Positions 33,612 through 41,668 of a stretch of DNA of 47,935 bases are shown here, one piece after another. Location of the stretch: contig JAUHYL010000028.1 in assembly GCA_030426545.1 (NCBI GenBank), forward strand, positions 1-47,935, given 5' to 3'. The DNA comes from Gammaproteobacteria bacterium (GTDB taxonomy: Bacteria > Pseudomonadota > Gammaproteobacteria > Pseudomonadales > Halieaceae). Under the pieces are notes generated by a model. It was not told where the DNA came from, searched no databases, and saw nothing but the letters and a program-made list of their open reading frames with translations. The position numbers and the translations under genes are program-made. Each line of letters opens with the position of its first letter. Within the stretch, counting starts at the first letter, position 1.

Positions 33612-34487
33612 ATGCAGGATTTCACGGGCAAGGTAGCAGTAGTCACAGGTGGCGCCAGCGGTATTGGTCGTTCGCTGGTCAAGGAATTATTGGCGGCAGG
33701 CGCGAAGGTCGTCGTGGCCGATGTCGAACAGTCTGCGCTGGATCGCGTGATGGATGAGTTTTCCGGTGCGGGAGAGATCAGTGGCGTGGTCACCGACGTC
33801 TCCAGTGCGGAATCGGTAGAGGCACTGGCCGAGTCGGTCTATGCGACGCACGGTGCCTGCCACCTGCTGTTCAATAACGCCGGTGTGGCCGCTCCCTCAG
33901 CGAACGTCTGGGAAACCACGGTCAATGACTGGAAATGGGTGCACAGTGTCAACGTGATGGGTGTGATCCACGGCATTCAGAGTTTTGTGCCACGTATGAT
34001 CGCCGGCGGCGAAGAGGGGCATGTGATCAATACGTCCTCCGGTGATGGCGGCATCTCGCCGCTGCCGTATCAATCGGTTTACGCCTCCAGCAAGGCGGCG
34101 GTGTCGTGTATCAGTGAGTGTCTTGCCGCGCAGCTGCAAAGCGAGGGCACACAACTGGGCGCCTCGATCTTCTACCCCTCCGGTGGTCTGCTCGATACCG
34201 GCATCTGGACCACCGATCGCAATCGTCCGAAGGACCTGGCGCGTGAAAAGCCCTACGACCCCGTGCCCACCGTGGAAGATTTCAAAGTGGCTGCCCAGGC
34301 CGCCGGTATGGAGCTGGAGTTCCAGGACCTGGATGAGCTGGCGCGCTACTGCCTGCAGGGCGTTCGCGATAAGAATTTCGTGATTATGATTCGCGTCGAA
34401 GAGGCTGAGGCGACGCTGCAGAATCGCGCCTCCCGCATTGGCCGCGCTGAATTGCCTATCGACCTGGCAGAAATCCCGCAGCTTTAG
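33612..34487 (+). CDS. SDR-family oxidoreductase
   Basis: A 291-residue short-chain dehydrogenase/reductase. The cofactor motif is TGGASGIG (residues 11-18), Asp in VVVADVEQ suggests NAD preference, NNAG follows near 90, and the catalytic YASSK is near residue 157. The C-terminal 60 residues are longer than in minimal SDRs and probably cap the active site. Substrate unknown. It is followed 13 bases later by yaiI on the same strand. Confidence 0.9.
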   Translation: MQDFTGKVAVVTGGASGIGRSLVKELLAAGAKVVVADVEQSALDRVMDEFSGAGEISGVVTDVSSAESVEALAESVYATHGACHLLFNNAGVAAPSANVWETTVNDWKWVHSVNVMGVIHGIQSFVPRMIAGGEEGHVINTSSGDGGISPLPYQSVYASSKAAVSCISECLAAQLQSEGTQLGASIFYPSGGLLDTGIWTTDRNRPKDLAREKPYDPVPTVEDFKVAAQAAGMELEFQDLDELARYCLQGVRDKNFVIMIRVEEAEATLQNRASRIGRAELPIDLAEIPQL

Positions 34488-34500
34488 TTCCCCGCCCGCC

Positions 34501-34950
34501 GTGGCCATCTGGGTCGACGCAGATGCCTGCCCCAGGGCGATTCGGGATATTCTGTGCCGCGCCGCCGTGCGCGTCGAGTTGCCGCTGTACTTTGTCGCCA
34601 ATCACGCCGTCCCTGTACCGGCCTCGCCCTGGGTGAACTCGGTGCAGGTACCGCAGGGCTTCGACGTGGCCGACAACCACATCGTGCAGCAGGCACAGGC
34701 GGGCGACCTGGTGATTACCTCGGACATACCGCTGGCGGCTGAAGTGATAGACAAGGGGGTTCAGGTGCTGACCCCGCGCGGTGAACCTTACACGCTGGAG
34801 AATATCCGCCCGCGCCTGAATATGCGCGATTTCATGGATACCATGCGTTCCAGCAGTCTGCAGGTGGGCGGCGGCCCGCCGCCTTTGGGTCAGAAGGAAA
34901 AGCAGGCTTTCGCCAACGCCCTGGATCGCTATCTCGCAAAACAGCGCTGA
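34501..34950 (+). CDS. yaiI: YaiI/YqxD family protein (UPF0178)
   Basis: About 149 residues starting at GTG 34501 ([11 protein letters not shown]). The UPF0178 signature [15 protein letters not shown] is at the N-terminus, followed by [16 protein letters not shown] and [13 protein letters not shown]. The fold resembles PIN/NYN nuclease-like domains with acidic residues near the start; activity is not established. An in-frame upstream start inside the SDR gene is unlikely. The ribosome site is weak. Confidence 0.88.
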   Translation: MAIWVDADACPRAIRDILCRAAVRVELPLYFVANHAVPVPASPWVNSVQVPQGFDVADNHIVQQAQAGDLVITSDIPLAAEVIDKGVQVLTPRGEPYTLENIRPRLNMRDFMDTMRSSSLQVGGGPPPLGQKEKQAFANALDRYLAKQR

Positions 34951-34973
34951 ACGGACGGAAGTGGCGGCGCGAC

Positions 34974-36245
34974 CTACTTGCGGTGAATCTGCACCGGCAT
35001 GCGGGTATAGCCGTGCACGAAGGACGATATCGTACGTTCCGGCTCTTCCATCACTTCCACACGCTCAAAGCGCGCGAGAATTTCCTGCCACAAGATGCGC
35101 AGTTGCAGTTCGGCCAGCCGGTTGCCCATGCAGCGATGAATGCCGAAGCCGAAGGAAAGGTGCTTGCGCAGGTTTTCCCGGTCGATGATGAAGTCGTCCG
35201 GCCGCTCGAAAAAGCGCTCGTCGCGATTGCCGGAGACGTACCACATCACGACCTTGTCGCCGGCATGGATGGTCTTGCCGCCCAGCTCGGTGTCTACCTT
35301 CGCGGTGCGGCGCATGTGGGCCAGCGGTGTCTGCCAGCGAATCGTTTCTGACACCATCGAGTCGATCAGGTCCGGCTGCTTGCGCACCTTGGCAAACTCG
35401 TCCGGATTGTTGTGCATGCAGTAAACGCTGGCCGTCATTGTGCTGCGGGTCGTGTCGTTGCCGCCGACAATCAGCAGTATCAGGTTGCCCAGGTACTCCA
35501 TGGGCTGCATATTTTTTGTCGCCTCGCCGTGGGCGAGCATGGAAATCAAATCGTTGCCCGGCGGTTGCTTAACGCGTTCGTTCCACAGATCGGTAAAGTA
35601 CTCCAGGCACTGCAGCAGTTCCTGGTTTCTCTCCTCCTCTGACTCGATCACGCCCATGCCCGGGATGGCCGTGGCCACGTCTGACCAGTGCGTGAGTTTA
35701 CGCCGCTCGTCAAAGGGGAAGTCGAACAGGGTGGCGAGCATGCGCGTGGTCAGTTCGATGGAGACGCGATCCACCCAGTCGAAGGTTTCTCCAACGGGCA
35801 GGCTTTCCAGCACGTCGATGGTGCGCTCGCGAATAATCGGCTCGAACAGGCGCAGGTTTTCGGCGCCGGTCACCGGGCTCACCACCTTGCGCTGTTCGTC
35901 GTGTTTCGGCCTGTCCATGGCGATGAACATCGGCAGCGGAAACTCTTCCTGTGGATCGCGCACGGTGATAGAGGGCTCCGACGAGTAAATCTCGTGGGAG
36001 GTGTCTACCTGCATGATGTGCTCGTAGCGTGTGACCGACCAGTAGGGGCCGAAAAAGCTGTCCGGGCAGTAATGCACCGGGTCTTCATCGCGCAGGCGCT
36101 TGAACCAGGGCCCCTGTGTATCGCGCCCGAAAAGGAACGGGTTGGCGATATCGATTTCCTCCAGGGGAATGGAGTGTGGATCGCGCAGTGCCTGTTCTTC
36201 GGCATAGGCCACTGTGTTGCGCAGTTCGGATTCTTGTTGACCCAT
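34974..36245 (-). CDS. Cytochrome P450, CYP153-like
   Basis: A 423-residue soluble P450, started at the ATG at 36245. The I-helix has GGNDTTRSTMTAS, the K-helix ExxR is in SETIRWQ, and the heme loop is FGFGIHRCMGN with the cysteine ligand. Stretches such as MFIAMDRPKHDEQRKVV and FDWVDRVSIELTTRMLATLF match, from memory, the CYP153 alkane-hydroxylase group. It may hydroxylate the terminal carbon of an alkyl chain. No ferredoxin or reductase gene is adjacent. It diverges from the crotonase gene and converges with yaiI. Confidence 0.9.
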   Translation of the reverse strand: MGQQESELRNTVAYAEEQALRDPHSIPLEEIDIANPFLFGRDTQGPWFKRLRDEDPVHYCPDSFFGPYWSVTRYEHIMQVDTSHEIYSSEPSITVRDPQEEFPLPMFIAMDRPKHDEQRKVVSPVTGAENLRLFEPIIRERTIDVLESLPVGETFDWVDRVSIELTTRMLATLFDFPFDERRKLTHWSDVATAIPGMGVIESEEERNQELLQCLEYFTDLWNERVKQPPGNDLISMLAHGEATKNMQPMEYLGNLILLIVGGNDTTRSTMTASVYCMHNNPDEFAKVRKQPDLIDSMVSETIRWQTPLAHMRRTAKVDTELGGKTIHAGDKVVMWYVSGNRDERFFERPDDFIIDRENLRKHLSFGFGIHRCMGNRLAELQLRILWQEILARFERVEVMEEPERTISSFVHGYTRMPVQIHRK

Positions 36246-36275
36246 AGTGTTATTACCCTGGCAAGGATTGCGGTG

Positions 36276-36295
36276 CCGTGACCTCGATGTCATGG
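36276..36295. promoter_or_regulatory. Imperfect 20-bp dyad in the P450/crotonase divergent gap
   Basis: The sequence around the centre TCGA (half-site CC.TGAC.TC) is symmetric at 8 of 10 base pairs. It lies 31 bases upstream of the P450 start and 80 bases before the crotonase start. A shared operator is possible, but no regulator gene is adjacent. Confidence 0.3.
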
Positions 36296-36374
36296 CCTGT
36301 ACGGAAGTTTACGTGATTTTTACGCTATCATCATGCGCCTGATTGCAGTGCCTGAATAACAGGGAGTATGCGCC

Positions 36375-37271
36375 ATGCAGCTTGAAGATGTCCGCTACGA
36401 AAAACAGGGCCGAATAGCCACCATCACCCTGAACCGGCCACAGCGGCTGAACGCAATCTCCCTGGCCATGCCGCGGGAGCTGAGCAAGGCGGTGGATGCG
36501 GCGAATGCCGATGACGATGTGCATGTGATTGTCCTCACCGGCGAGGGCCGCGCCTTCTGCAGTGGATACGACCTGATTGACTTCGCCGAGCGCGAGGGTG
36601 AACAACCGGGCTCACAGCTGGGCACTGAGGCGGCCGGTGGCGCCTGGGATCCCATGACGGATTACTACGGCATGAAGAAAAACACCGAGTATTTCATGTC
36701 GCTGTGGCGCAGTTACAAGCCGACTATTGCGCGTGTGCACGGCCCGGCGGTTGCCGGCGGCAGCGACATTGCACTGTGCTGCGATATCGCCATCATGGCC
36801 GATGAAGCGGTCATCGGTTATCCGCCAGCGCGGGTCTGGGGTTGCCCCACGACAGCGATGTGGGTGTACCGACTGGGCGCCGAGAAAGCCAAACGCATGT
36901 TGTTGACGGGTGACCTGGTGAGCGGTCAGGAAGCCAGGGAGCTCGGGCTGGTGCTGGACTCGGTGCCACTGGCAGAGATCGACGAACGGGTCGCCGCACT
37001 GGCAGAGCGCATGGCCGGTGTGCCCAAGAACCAGCTCATGATGCAGAAGATGATGATCAACCAGGCCTATAACAACATGGGCATCGAGAACACGCAGATG
37101 TTCGCCACGCTGTTTGACGGTATCACCCGGCACAGTCCCGAGGGAGTGTGGTTCAAGCAGCGTGCGGAAGCGGTGGGGTTCAAGCAGGCCGTACAGGAAC
37201 GTGACAGCGGCGCGCCCATCGCTGACGGGGTGAGCAAGCCGTTGAACCCGGGCTCCGGGTACGGGCGCTGA
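36375..37271 (+). CDS. Crotonase-fold protein with both catalytic glutamates replaced
   Basis: A 298-residue member of the enoyl-CoA hydratase/isomerase superfamily with both oxyanion-hole regions present: GRAFCSGYDLIDF (58-70) and VAGGSDIALCCDI (126-138). By alignment with mitochondrial hydratase in my memory, the position of Glu144 is Asp131 and that of Glu164 is Pro151 (IGYPPARVWG). A standard hydration mechanism is therefore doubtful; an isomerase, hydrolase or lyase role is possible. Its start has AGGGAG upstream. It lies between the first P450 and the flippase. Confidence 0.88.
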   Translation: MQLEDVRYEKQGRIATITLNRPQRLNAISLAMPRELSKAVDAANADDDVHVIVLTGEGRAFCSGYDLIDFAEREGEQPGSQLGTEAAGGAWDPMTDYYGMKKNTEYFMSLWRSYKPTIARVHGPAVAGGSDIALCCDIAIMADEAVIGYPPARVWGCPTTAMWVYRLGAEKAKRMLLTGDLVSGQEARELGLVLDSVPLAEIDERVAALAERMAGVPKNQLMMQKMMINQAYNNMGIENTQMFATLFDGITRHSPEGVWFKQRAEAVGFKQAVQERDSGAPIADGVSKPLNPGSGYGR

Positions 37272-37363
37272 CCAGCGGGCGGGGCGGGGTGGCGCACCGG
37301 CGTGCGCGATGTACACTGGGGTCGCACAGACAATGATAACAACCGGCGCGTGACGCACTAACC

Positions 37364-38806
37364 ATGGATATCCGCAGCAAAGTGATGTCAGCCCTGCGCT
37401 GGACGGCCGCCGCTCGCCTGGTCGGGCAGGTGATCTCCTGGGCCATTACCATTCTTGTGATTCGCATGCTCACGCCGGGCGACTACGGCCTGATGGCCAT
37501 GGGCACGGTGCTGGTCTCGCTCCTGTTTCTGCTCAACACCGTGGGCCTGGACGCCATTCTCGTACAGGACAAGGACCTGGATGAGCCGGCGCGCCGGAAG
37601 ATCTTCGGTGTGATCATTCTCATGAACGTGTGCTGCTTCCTGTTGCTGTTTCTGGGCGCAGACCTCGCCGCCGCGTTTTTCGAAGAACCGCAGCTCGCGG
37701 CGGTGTTGCGCGTGATGTCGCTGCAGTTCCTGATCCTTGCCTTTGAAACGCTGCCCCAGTCGGCGCTAGAGCGCGAGATCGATTTTGCGCGGCGCTCGGT
37801 GGTGGACCTGGTCACGCTGGTGCTGAGCAGCCTGCTGACACTCACGCTGGCCATGCTCGGCTACGGCGTCTGGTCGCTGGTGTGGGGCATGGTTGCCAAC
37901 GCCGCGTTCCGCGTGTTGGGCCTGAACCTGATTACGCGCGCGCTGGTGTGGCCGAGCTTCGACTTCCGTGGGATGCGACGGCATTTCTCGTTTGGCGCGT
38001 TCGTCTCCATGGATCGCGGGCTGTGGTTTCTGTTCAGCGAGTCGGACAAGTTCATTGGCGGCAAATTATTGGGTCAGCATGCGCTGGGGTATTACGCGGT
38101 GGCGAACCAGTTGGCCTCGCTGCCCATTTACAAGCTCGCGGGACTGTTGAACGCGGTGGCCTTTCCGGCATTTTCGCGCGCCCATGCCGCAGAAAATGAT
38201 TCCAGGGTGCATGAGTACCTGCTCACGGCCACGCGGATTCTCGCCATTGCGGCGTTTCCGGTCTTTCTTGGCATCTCGTGTACCGCAGAGGCGCTGGTGG
38301 CGGCCCTGTTGGGTGACAAGTGGCTGCCGGCCGCGCCCTTGCTGCAATTGCTGGCGCTGGTCATGCCCCTGCGCCTGCTCAGTAACGTCTTTGGGCCATT
38401 GCTATGGGGCATCGGGCAGCCCTCCGTCAGCGCCGGCAACTATGCCATTTCTGCGCTCGTCCTGCCGCCGGCCCTGGCCGTCGGTGCGCTGAGCGCCGGC
38501 GCGGTGGGCCTGGCCTACGCCTGGTTGCTCGCGTACCCGTTGGTGTTTGTGGTCACGGCCCTGCGCACCTGCAGCCGTGTTGGCGTGCCTCTCAGGGTGT
38601 ATCTGGGCCAACTGCTGCGCCCCGCGCTGGCGGCTGCCTTCATGTATGCCGCGGTCATGTATGCCGACACCCTGATCGAGCCGACGGTCGGCGTCTGGCT
38701 GCGCCTGGGTCTGCTGGTGGGCAGTGGAGTAGCGGCCTACGGGCTGGCGATGCTGATCATCGGCAGGGACAGTTTGCGCGAAACCGTCGCATTACTCCGT
38801 AGCTAG
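37364..38806 (+). CDS. MOP-superfamily polysaccharide flippase (WzxC-like)
   Basis: A 480-residue membrane protein with about 12-14 spans. The N-terminal VSALRWTAAARLVGQ-like opening and RMLTPGDYGLMAMGTVL match the Polysacc_synt_3/WzxC group. Such proteins flip lipid-linked sugars across the inner membrane. No glycosyltransferase is nearby, so it is an orphan. A lipid role in the neighbouring cluster is conceivable but unsupported. Confidence 0.88.
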   Translation: MDIRSKVMSALRWTAAARLVGQVISWAITILVIRMLTPGDYGLMAMGTVLVSLLFLLNTVGLDAILVQDKDLDEPARRKIFGVIILMNVCCFLLLFLGADLAAAFFEEPQLAAVLRVMSLQFLILAFETLPQSALEREIDFARRSVVDLVTLVLSSLLTLTLAMLGYGVWSLVWGMVANAAFRVLGLNLITRALVWPSFDFRGMRRHFSFGAFVSMDRGLWFLFSESDKFIGGKLLGQHALGYYAVANQLASLPIYKLAGLLNAVAFPAFSRAHAAENDSRVHEYLLTATRILAIAAFPVFLGISCTAEALVAALLGDKWLPAAPLLQLLALVMPLRLLSNVFGPLLWGIGQPSVSAGNYAISALVLPPALAVGALSAGAVGLAYAWLLAYPLVFVVTALRTCSRVGVPLRVYLGQLLRPALAAAFMYAAVMYADTLIEPTVGVWLRLGLLVGSGVAAYGLAMLIIGRDSLRETVALLRS

Positions 38807-38844
38807 AATACGTAACCCGCTTTTCTAAAGTGGGCGTACAGGCC

Positions 38845-38873
38845 TTGCCAACTAATAACTATTAGCCTATAGT
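38845..38873 (+). promoter_or_regulatory. Strong promoter with overlapping palindrome before the second P450
   Basis: -35 TTGCCA at 38845-38850 and -10 TATAGT at 38868-38873 are separated by exactly 17 bases. The spacer carries the perfect palindrome CTAATA-AC-TATTAG (38852-38865). A second dyad, AACTAT-6-ATAGTT (38857-38874), covers the -10. This is a classic layout for repressor control. The repressor is not identified. Confidence 0.6.
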
Positions 38874-38910
38874 TCAAAGCATCTGAGCACACACTGTGGA
38901 GAGCTTTACG

Positions 38911-40176
38911 ATGAGTGGATGTCCTTTTGCCAACTTCCCCAACATGATCGATCCGGAAACCTATGCTGAAGGGATGCCGTACGACACCCTGCGCGCAATC
39001 CGCGAATCCGGCCCCATTCACTGGATGGACGGCTCCTACCAGGGCGTTCCCTACTGGCTGGTGACCGGCCGTGACGAGATCGACTTTATCTCCAAGAACC
39101 CTGGCCTGTTTTCCAGTGAAACGAATACCGCATTGGCGGAAGAGTGGTCCGAGGAGGAGATCAAGGGCATTCACAACCACATGATCATCAACATGGATCC
39201 GCCCCGGCAGCTGAAGTACCGCAAAATCGTGCGCGCGGCGTTCACACCGAAGGCGGTGGATTCCTATAACGAACGTTTCCGCGAGCATGCACGCAATATC
39301 GTTGATCGCGTGGCTGCGCGCGGTGAGTGTGAGTTTGTCGAAGAAGTGGCGGCGGAACTGCCGCTGCTGGCCATTCTCGAGTTGTGTGGCATCCCGGCGG
39401 AGGATCGCAAGGATTTCTTCGAGTGGACCAATGCCATGATGTTCAACCAGGACGAGGAAATGGCCGCAGACAAGGAGGTGGCTGAGACGGCCTCGGCGAA
39501 TGTCATCGCCTACGCCATGCAACTGGCTGCCAAGCACAAGGAAAACCCGGAGGACAACATCATCGGCGCGCTGCTGCGCGGTCACGGTGGTGTTGAGGGT
39601 TTGACGGATGAGGAATTTGTCTGGTTCTTCTTGCTGCTCATCGCGGCAGGCAATGAGTCGACGCGTACGGTGACCAGCCATGGCATGCGCCTGTTGATGG
39701 AGAACCCGGAACAATTGCAGTACCTGGTGGATAACCCGGACAGGATTGCCGATGCGACGGAGGAGATGATCCGCTACAACACGGCATTCATCATCATGCG
39801 CCGGCAGTGCCTGGAAGACACGGAAGTGGGCGGCAAGCTGATCAAGAAGGGCGACAAGATCATCATGCACTACCACACGGTTAACCATGACGAGAAGATT
39901 TTTGGCGAAGATGCGATGAAATTCGATGTACGCCGCGCGGAGCGCATGCCCAACATGTACAACGAACACCGTGCCTTTGGTATTGGCCAGCATTTCTGCC
40001 TGGGGACGCATTTGGCGCGCCTTGAGGTGCGCATTATGTTTGAGGAAATTATTCCGCGGATGCGTAATCCGAAGCTGGCGGGTGAAATCCATTACACGCG
40101 TTCCAACCTTGTGAATGGGATTAAGGCGATGCCGATTACGTTTGATCCTGAGGTTAAGAAGGAACAGGCTGCCTGA
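38911..40176 (+). CDS. Cytochrome P450, CYP124/125/142-like
   Basis: A 421-residue P450 starting at the ATG at 38911 with GGAGAG upstream; an in-frame GTG five codons earlier is less likely. The I-helix motif is AAGNESTR, the K-helix ExxR lies in EEMIRYN, and the heme loop is FGIGQHFCLGTH. It looks related to P450s that oxidise steroid side chains or branched lipids (CYP124/125/142), a group call made from memory. It is not close to the first P450. Transcription should come from the promoter just upstream. Confidence 0.88.
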   Translation: MSGCPFANFPNMIDPETYAEGMPYDTLRAIRESGPIHWMDGSYQGVPYWLVTGRDEIDFISKNPGLFSSETNTALAEEWSEEEIKGIHNHMIINMDPPRQLKYRKIVRAAFTPKAVDSYNERFREHARNIVDRVAARGECEFVEEVAAELPLLAILELCGIPAEDRKDFFEWTNAMMFNQDEEMAADKEVAETASANVIAYAMQLAAKHKENPEDNIIGALLRGHGGVEGLTDEEFVWFFLLLIAAGNESTRTVTSHGMRLLMENPEQLQYLVDNPDRIADATEEMIRYNTAFIIMRRQCLEDTEVGGKLIKKGDKIIMHYHTVNHDEKIFGEDAMKFDVRRAERMPNMYNEHRAFGIGQHFCLGTHLARLEVRIMFEEIIPRMRNPKLAGEIHYTRSNLVNGIKAMPITFDPEVKKEQAA

Positions 40177-40475
40177 TTGTTTTGGGTGGTGGTGCTTTTT
40201 CTGCTGGTGGGTTGCGTTTGCAGGATGGGATGAGCCTGGCCTGACGGTGCAGGGGTTGCGGGGCTCGGAAGGCTAAGATACTCACCCCGCAACCCCTGCA
40301 CCGTCAGGCCATTTGTTTGCTGGTTGTTGTTGCAGGGCTGTTGCCGGGTGATTTTTTTGGGGTGGTTGTTTTTCTGGCTGTTGGTGTAGCGCCTGGCCGA
40401 CGCCTTTCCCTTGGAATGCGTTACGCCTGTATCACTGGAGTCACTTCTTAATTTTTGTTTGGCCCTGGTTCGGGC
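40177..40475. other. 299-base non-coding gap, T/G-rich on the + strand
   Basis: Between the convergent P450 and CMD genes lies sequence with unusual runs of T and G on the + strand (GGGTGGTGGTGC, GGGGTGGTTGTTTTTC), unlike the flanking coding DNA. It contains the 27-bp inverted repeat described separately and no convincing ORF. It may be a repetitive element or a relic. Confidence 0.5.
40237..40311. repeat. Perfect 27-bp inverted repeat
   Basis: Arms at 40237-40263 and 40285-40311 are exact reverse complements (beginning TGGCCTGACGGTGCAGG) with a 21-base spacer. The stem is GC-rich and would be very stable in RNA from either strand. It sits between convergent genes, so a bidirectional terminator is one option. 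The lack of T runs and the great length also fit a REP- or MITE-like element. No ORF lies in it. Confidence 0.9.
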
Positions 40476-40862
40476 CTACTCGTTGTTTTCTGATTTTTCC
40501 TTTTCGTATTCTGCAATCGCCTCTTCACAGGGCATTAGCATGGACGCGGCGCGTGGATAACCGGCGTATTGCGCGATGAACAACAGCATCTCGCGGGCTT
40601 CTTCGGGGTTGATCTCGCCGCGTTTCAGCGAGGCCTTGACCTGGATTTTGAAGGTGGTGCTTTCGCCTTTTTCAGCGATGATACCCAGCAGCAGAATGCG
40701 CTTGTCGCGCATGGAGAGGGTGTCGCGCGTCCACAGTTCGGCGAACAGCTGCTTCAGCATCACGTCGGTAAAGGCGTAGCCCTCCGGCGGTACTACGACA
40801 TCGCCGGCGTAGACGTCCTTGATCTTTTCTTCGCCCAGGGCGCGGCGTTCTGCGTCGTTCAT
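40476..40862 (-). CDS. Carboxymuconolactone decarboxylase (CMD) family protein
   Basis: A 128-residue helical protein. The CMD core covers about residues 38-108, including MRDKRILLLGIIAEKG and the FIAQYAGYPRA signature. It lacks the CxxC of AhpD-type members, so peroxidase activity is unlikely and a decarboxylase or lactonase-type role is more probable. The substrate is unknown. A strong ribosome site (GAGGAG) precedes the ATG. It shares strand and spacing with the membrane hydroxylase gene 42 bases upstream. Confidence 0.88.
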   Translation of the reverse strand: MNDAERRALGEEKIKDVYAGDVVVPPEGYAFTDVMLKQLFAELWTRDTLSMRDKRILLLGIIAEKGESTTFKIQVKASLKRGEINPEEAREMLLFIAQYAGYPRAASMLMPCEEAIAEYEKEKSENNE

Positions 40863-40871
40863 GGTGTACTC

Positions 40872-40895
40872 CTCGAATGAAATCTCGAATGAAAT
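40872..40895 (-). repeat. Two tandem copies of a 12-bp direct repeat in the CMD leader
   Basis: CTCGAATGAAAT occurs twice back to back on the + strand, directly upstream of the CMD ribosome site. It is probably a recent duplication in the short gap after the hydroxylase stop. Confidence 0.7.
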
Positions 40896-40904
40896 GTGCC
40901 GGTC

Positions 40905-41633
40905 TCAGTCCAGTGTGCCGAACAGCTTGTCGTATAGCAGGGTGATGGTGGCGTAGTTACCCTTGTGCATGTTTTCGTGGTGTATATGGTGCTTGCGCGT
41001 TATCCACGTGAGGGTGCGGTAGGGAAAGCGATCAAGCTCGATGCGCGTGTGATTGACCTGGTTGAGCTGATAGAAAATAACGCCCGTGATAACCAGTGTG
41101 CTGACGTGAAACTTGCCCATGACGGCGGCGAGCACGGCGATGGAGCCGATGTACAGCGCCAGTCCGATAAACGTTTCGGTGGGATGAACATAGAGCGCGT
41201 CCAGGTGCGTGGGAGTGCGCGCCTGGTGGTGTACGGCGTGTATCTGCCGCATGGCACCATTGCCGTGAAACCAGAAGCGGTGGCTCAGGTAGTAGAAAAA
41301 GTCGTAGAACATGAGGATGACGAAGACGTCGAGCAGAATCTGCCACAGCGGCTGGCTCTCCAGCGTGACGCAGAAGGGCACTACCAACAGGTACTTGGCC
41401 ACGTTGCAGTAGAGGCCCATTTTTTGCGAGGCTTTCACCATCGGCGGGTACTTGTCTTTCTTCCACTTCACCTTGTCTTCGGCCTTGTTCATCTCCAGCG
41501 CGCCGGCCATCGCCGGGATTTTGAACAACAGCCACTTGCCGACTTTGGTCACGACCACGATAACGGCCAGGGTGATCGCCGAGCCCAGCAGGTTGTACTG
41601 CTGCCAGAGCGTGTTGATCCATTCGTTGTCCAT
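40905..41633 (-). CDS. Sterol desaturase/fatty-acid-hydroxylase family membrane protein
   Basis: A 242-residue membrane protein with about four or five spans. The di-iron histidine motifs are SHRFWFH (H118, H123), HAVHH (H132, H135, H136), NHTRIE (H195) and HHIHHENMH (H215-H223), the full set of the family. Enzymes of this family use O2 to hydroxylate or desaturate lipid-like substrates. The substrate is unknown. It lies between the CMD gene and the MarR regulator on one strand, in a likely operon. Confidence 0.92.
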   Translation of the reverse strand: MDNEWINTLWQQYNLLGSAITLAVIVVVTKVGKWLLFKIPAMAGALEMNKAEDKVKWKKDKYPPMVKASQKMGLYCNVAKYLLVVPFCVTLESQPLWQILLDVFVILMFYDFFYYLSHRFWFHGNGAMRQIHAVHHQARTPTHLDALYVHPTETFIGLALYIGSIAVLAAVMGKFHVSTLVITGVIFYQLNQVNHTRIELDRFPYRTLTWITRKHHIHHENMHKGNYATITLLYDKLFGTLD

Positions 41634-41668
41634 GCGGGTTACCTCCGGAACGCAACCGGTGAGTGTAT

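Noticed and set aside
40177-40475. Insertion sequence
   Set aside because: No transposase frame is present, and the inverted repeats face each other across only 21 bases.
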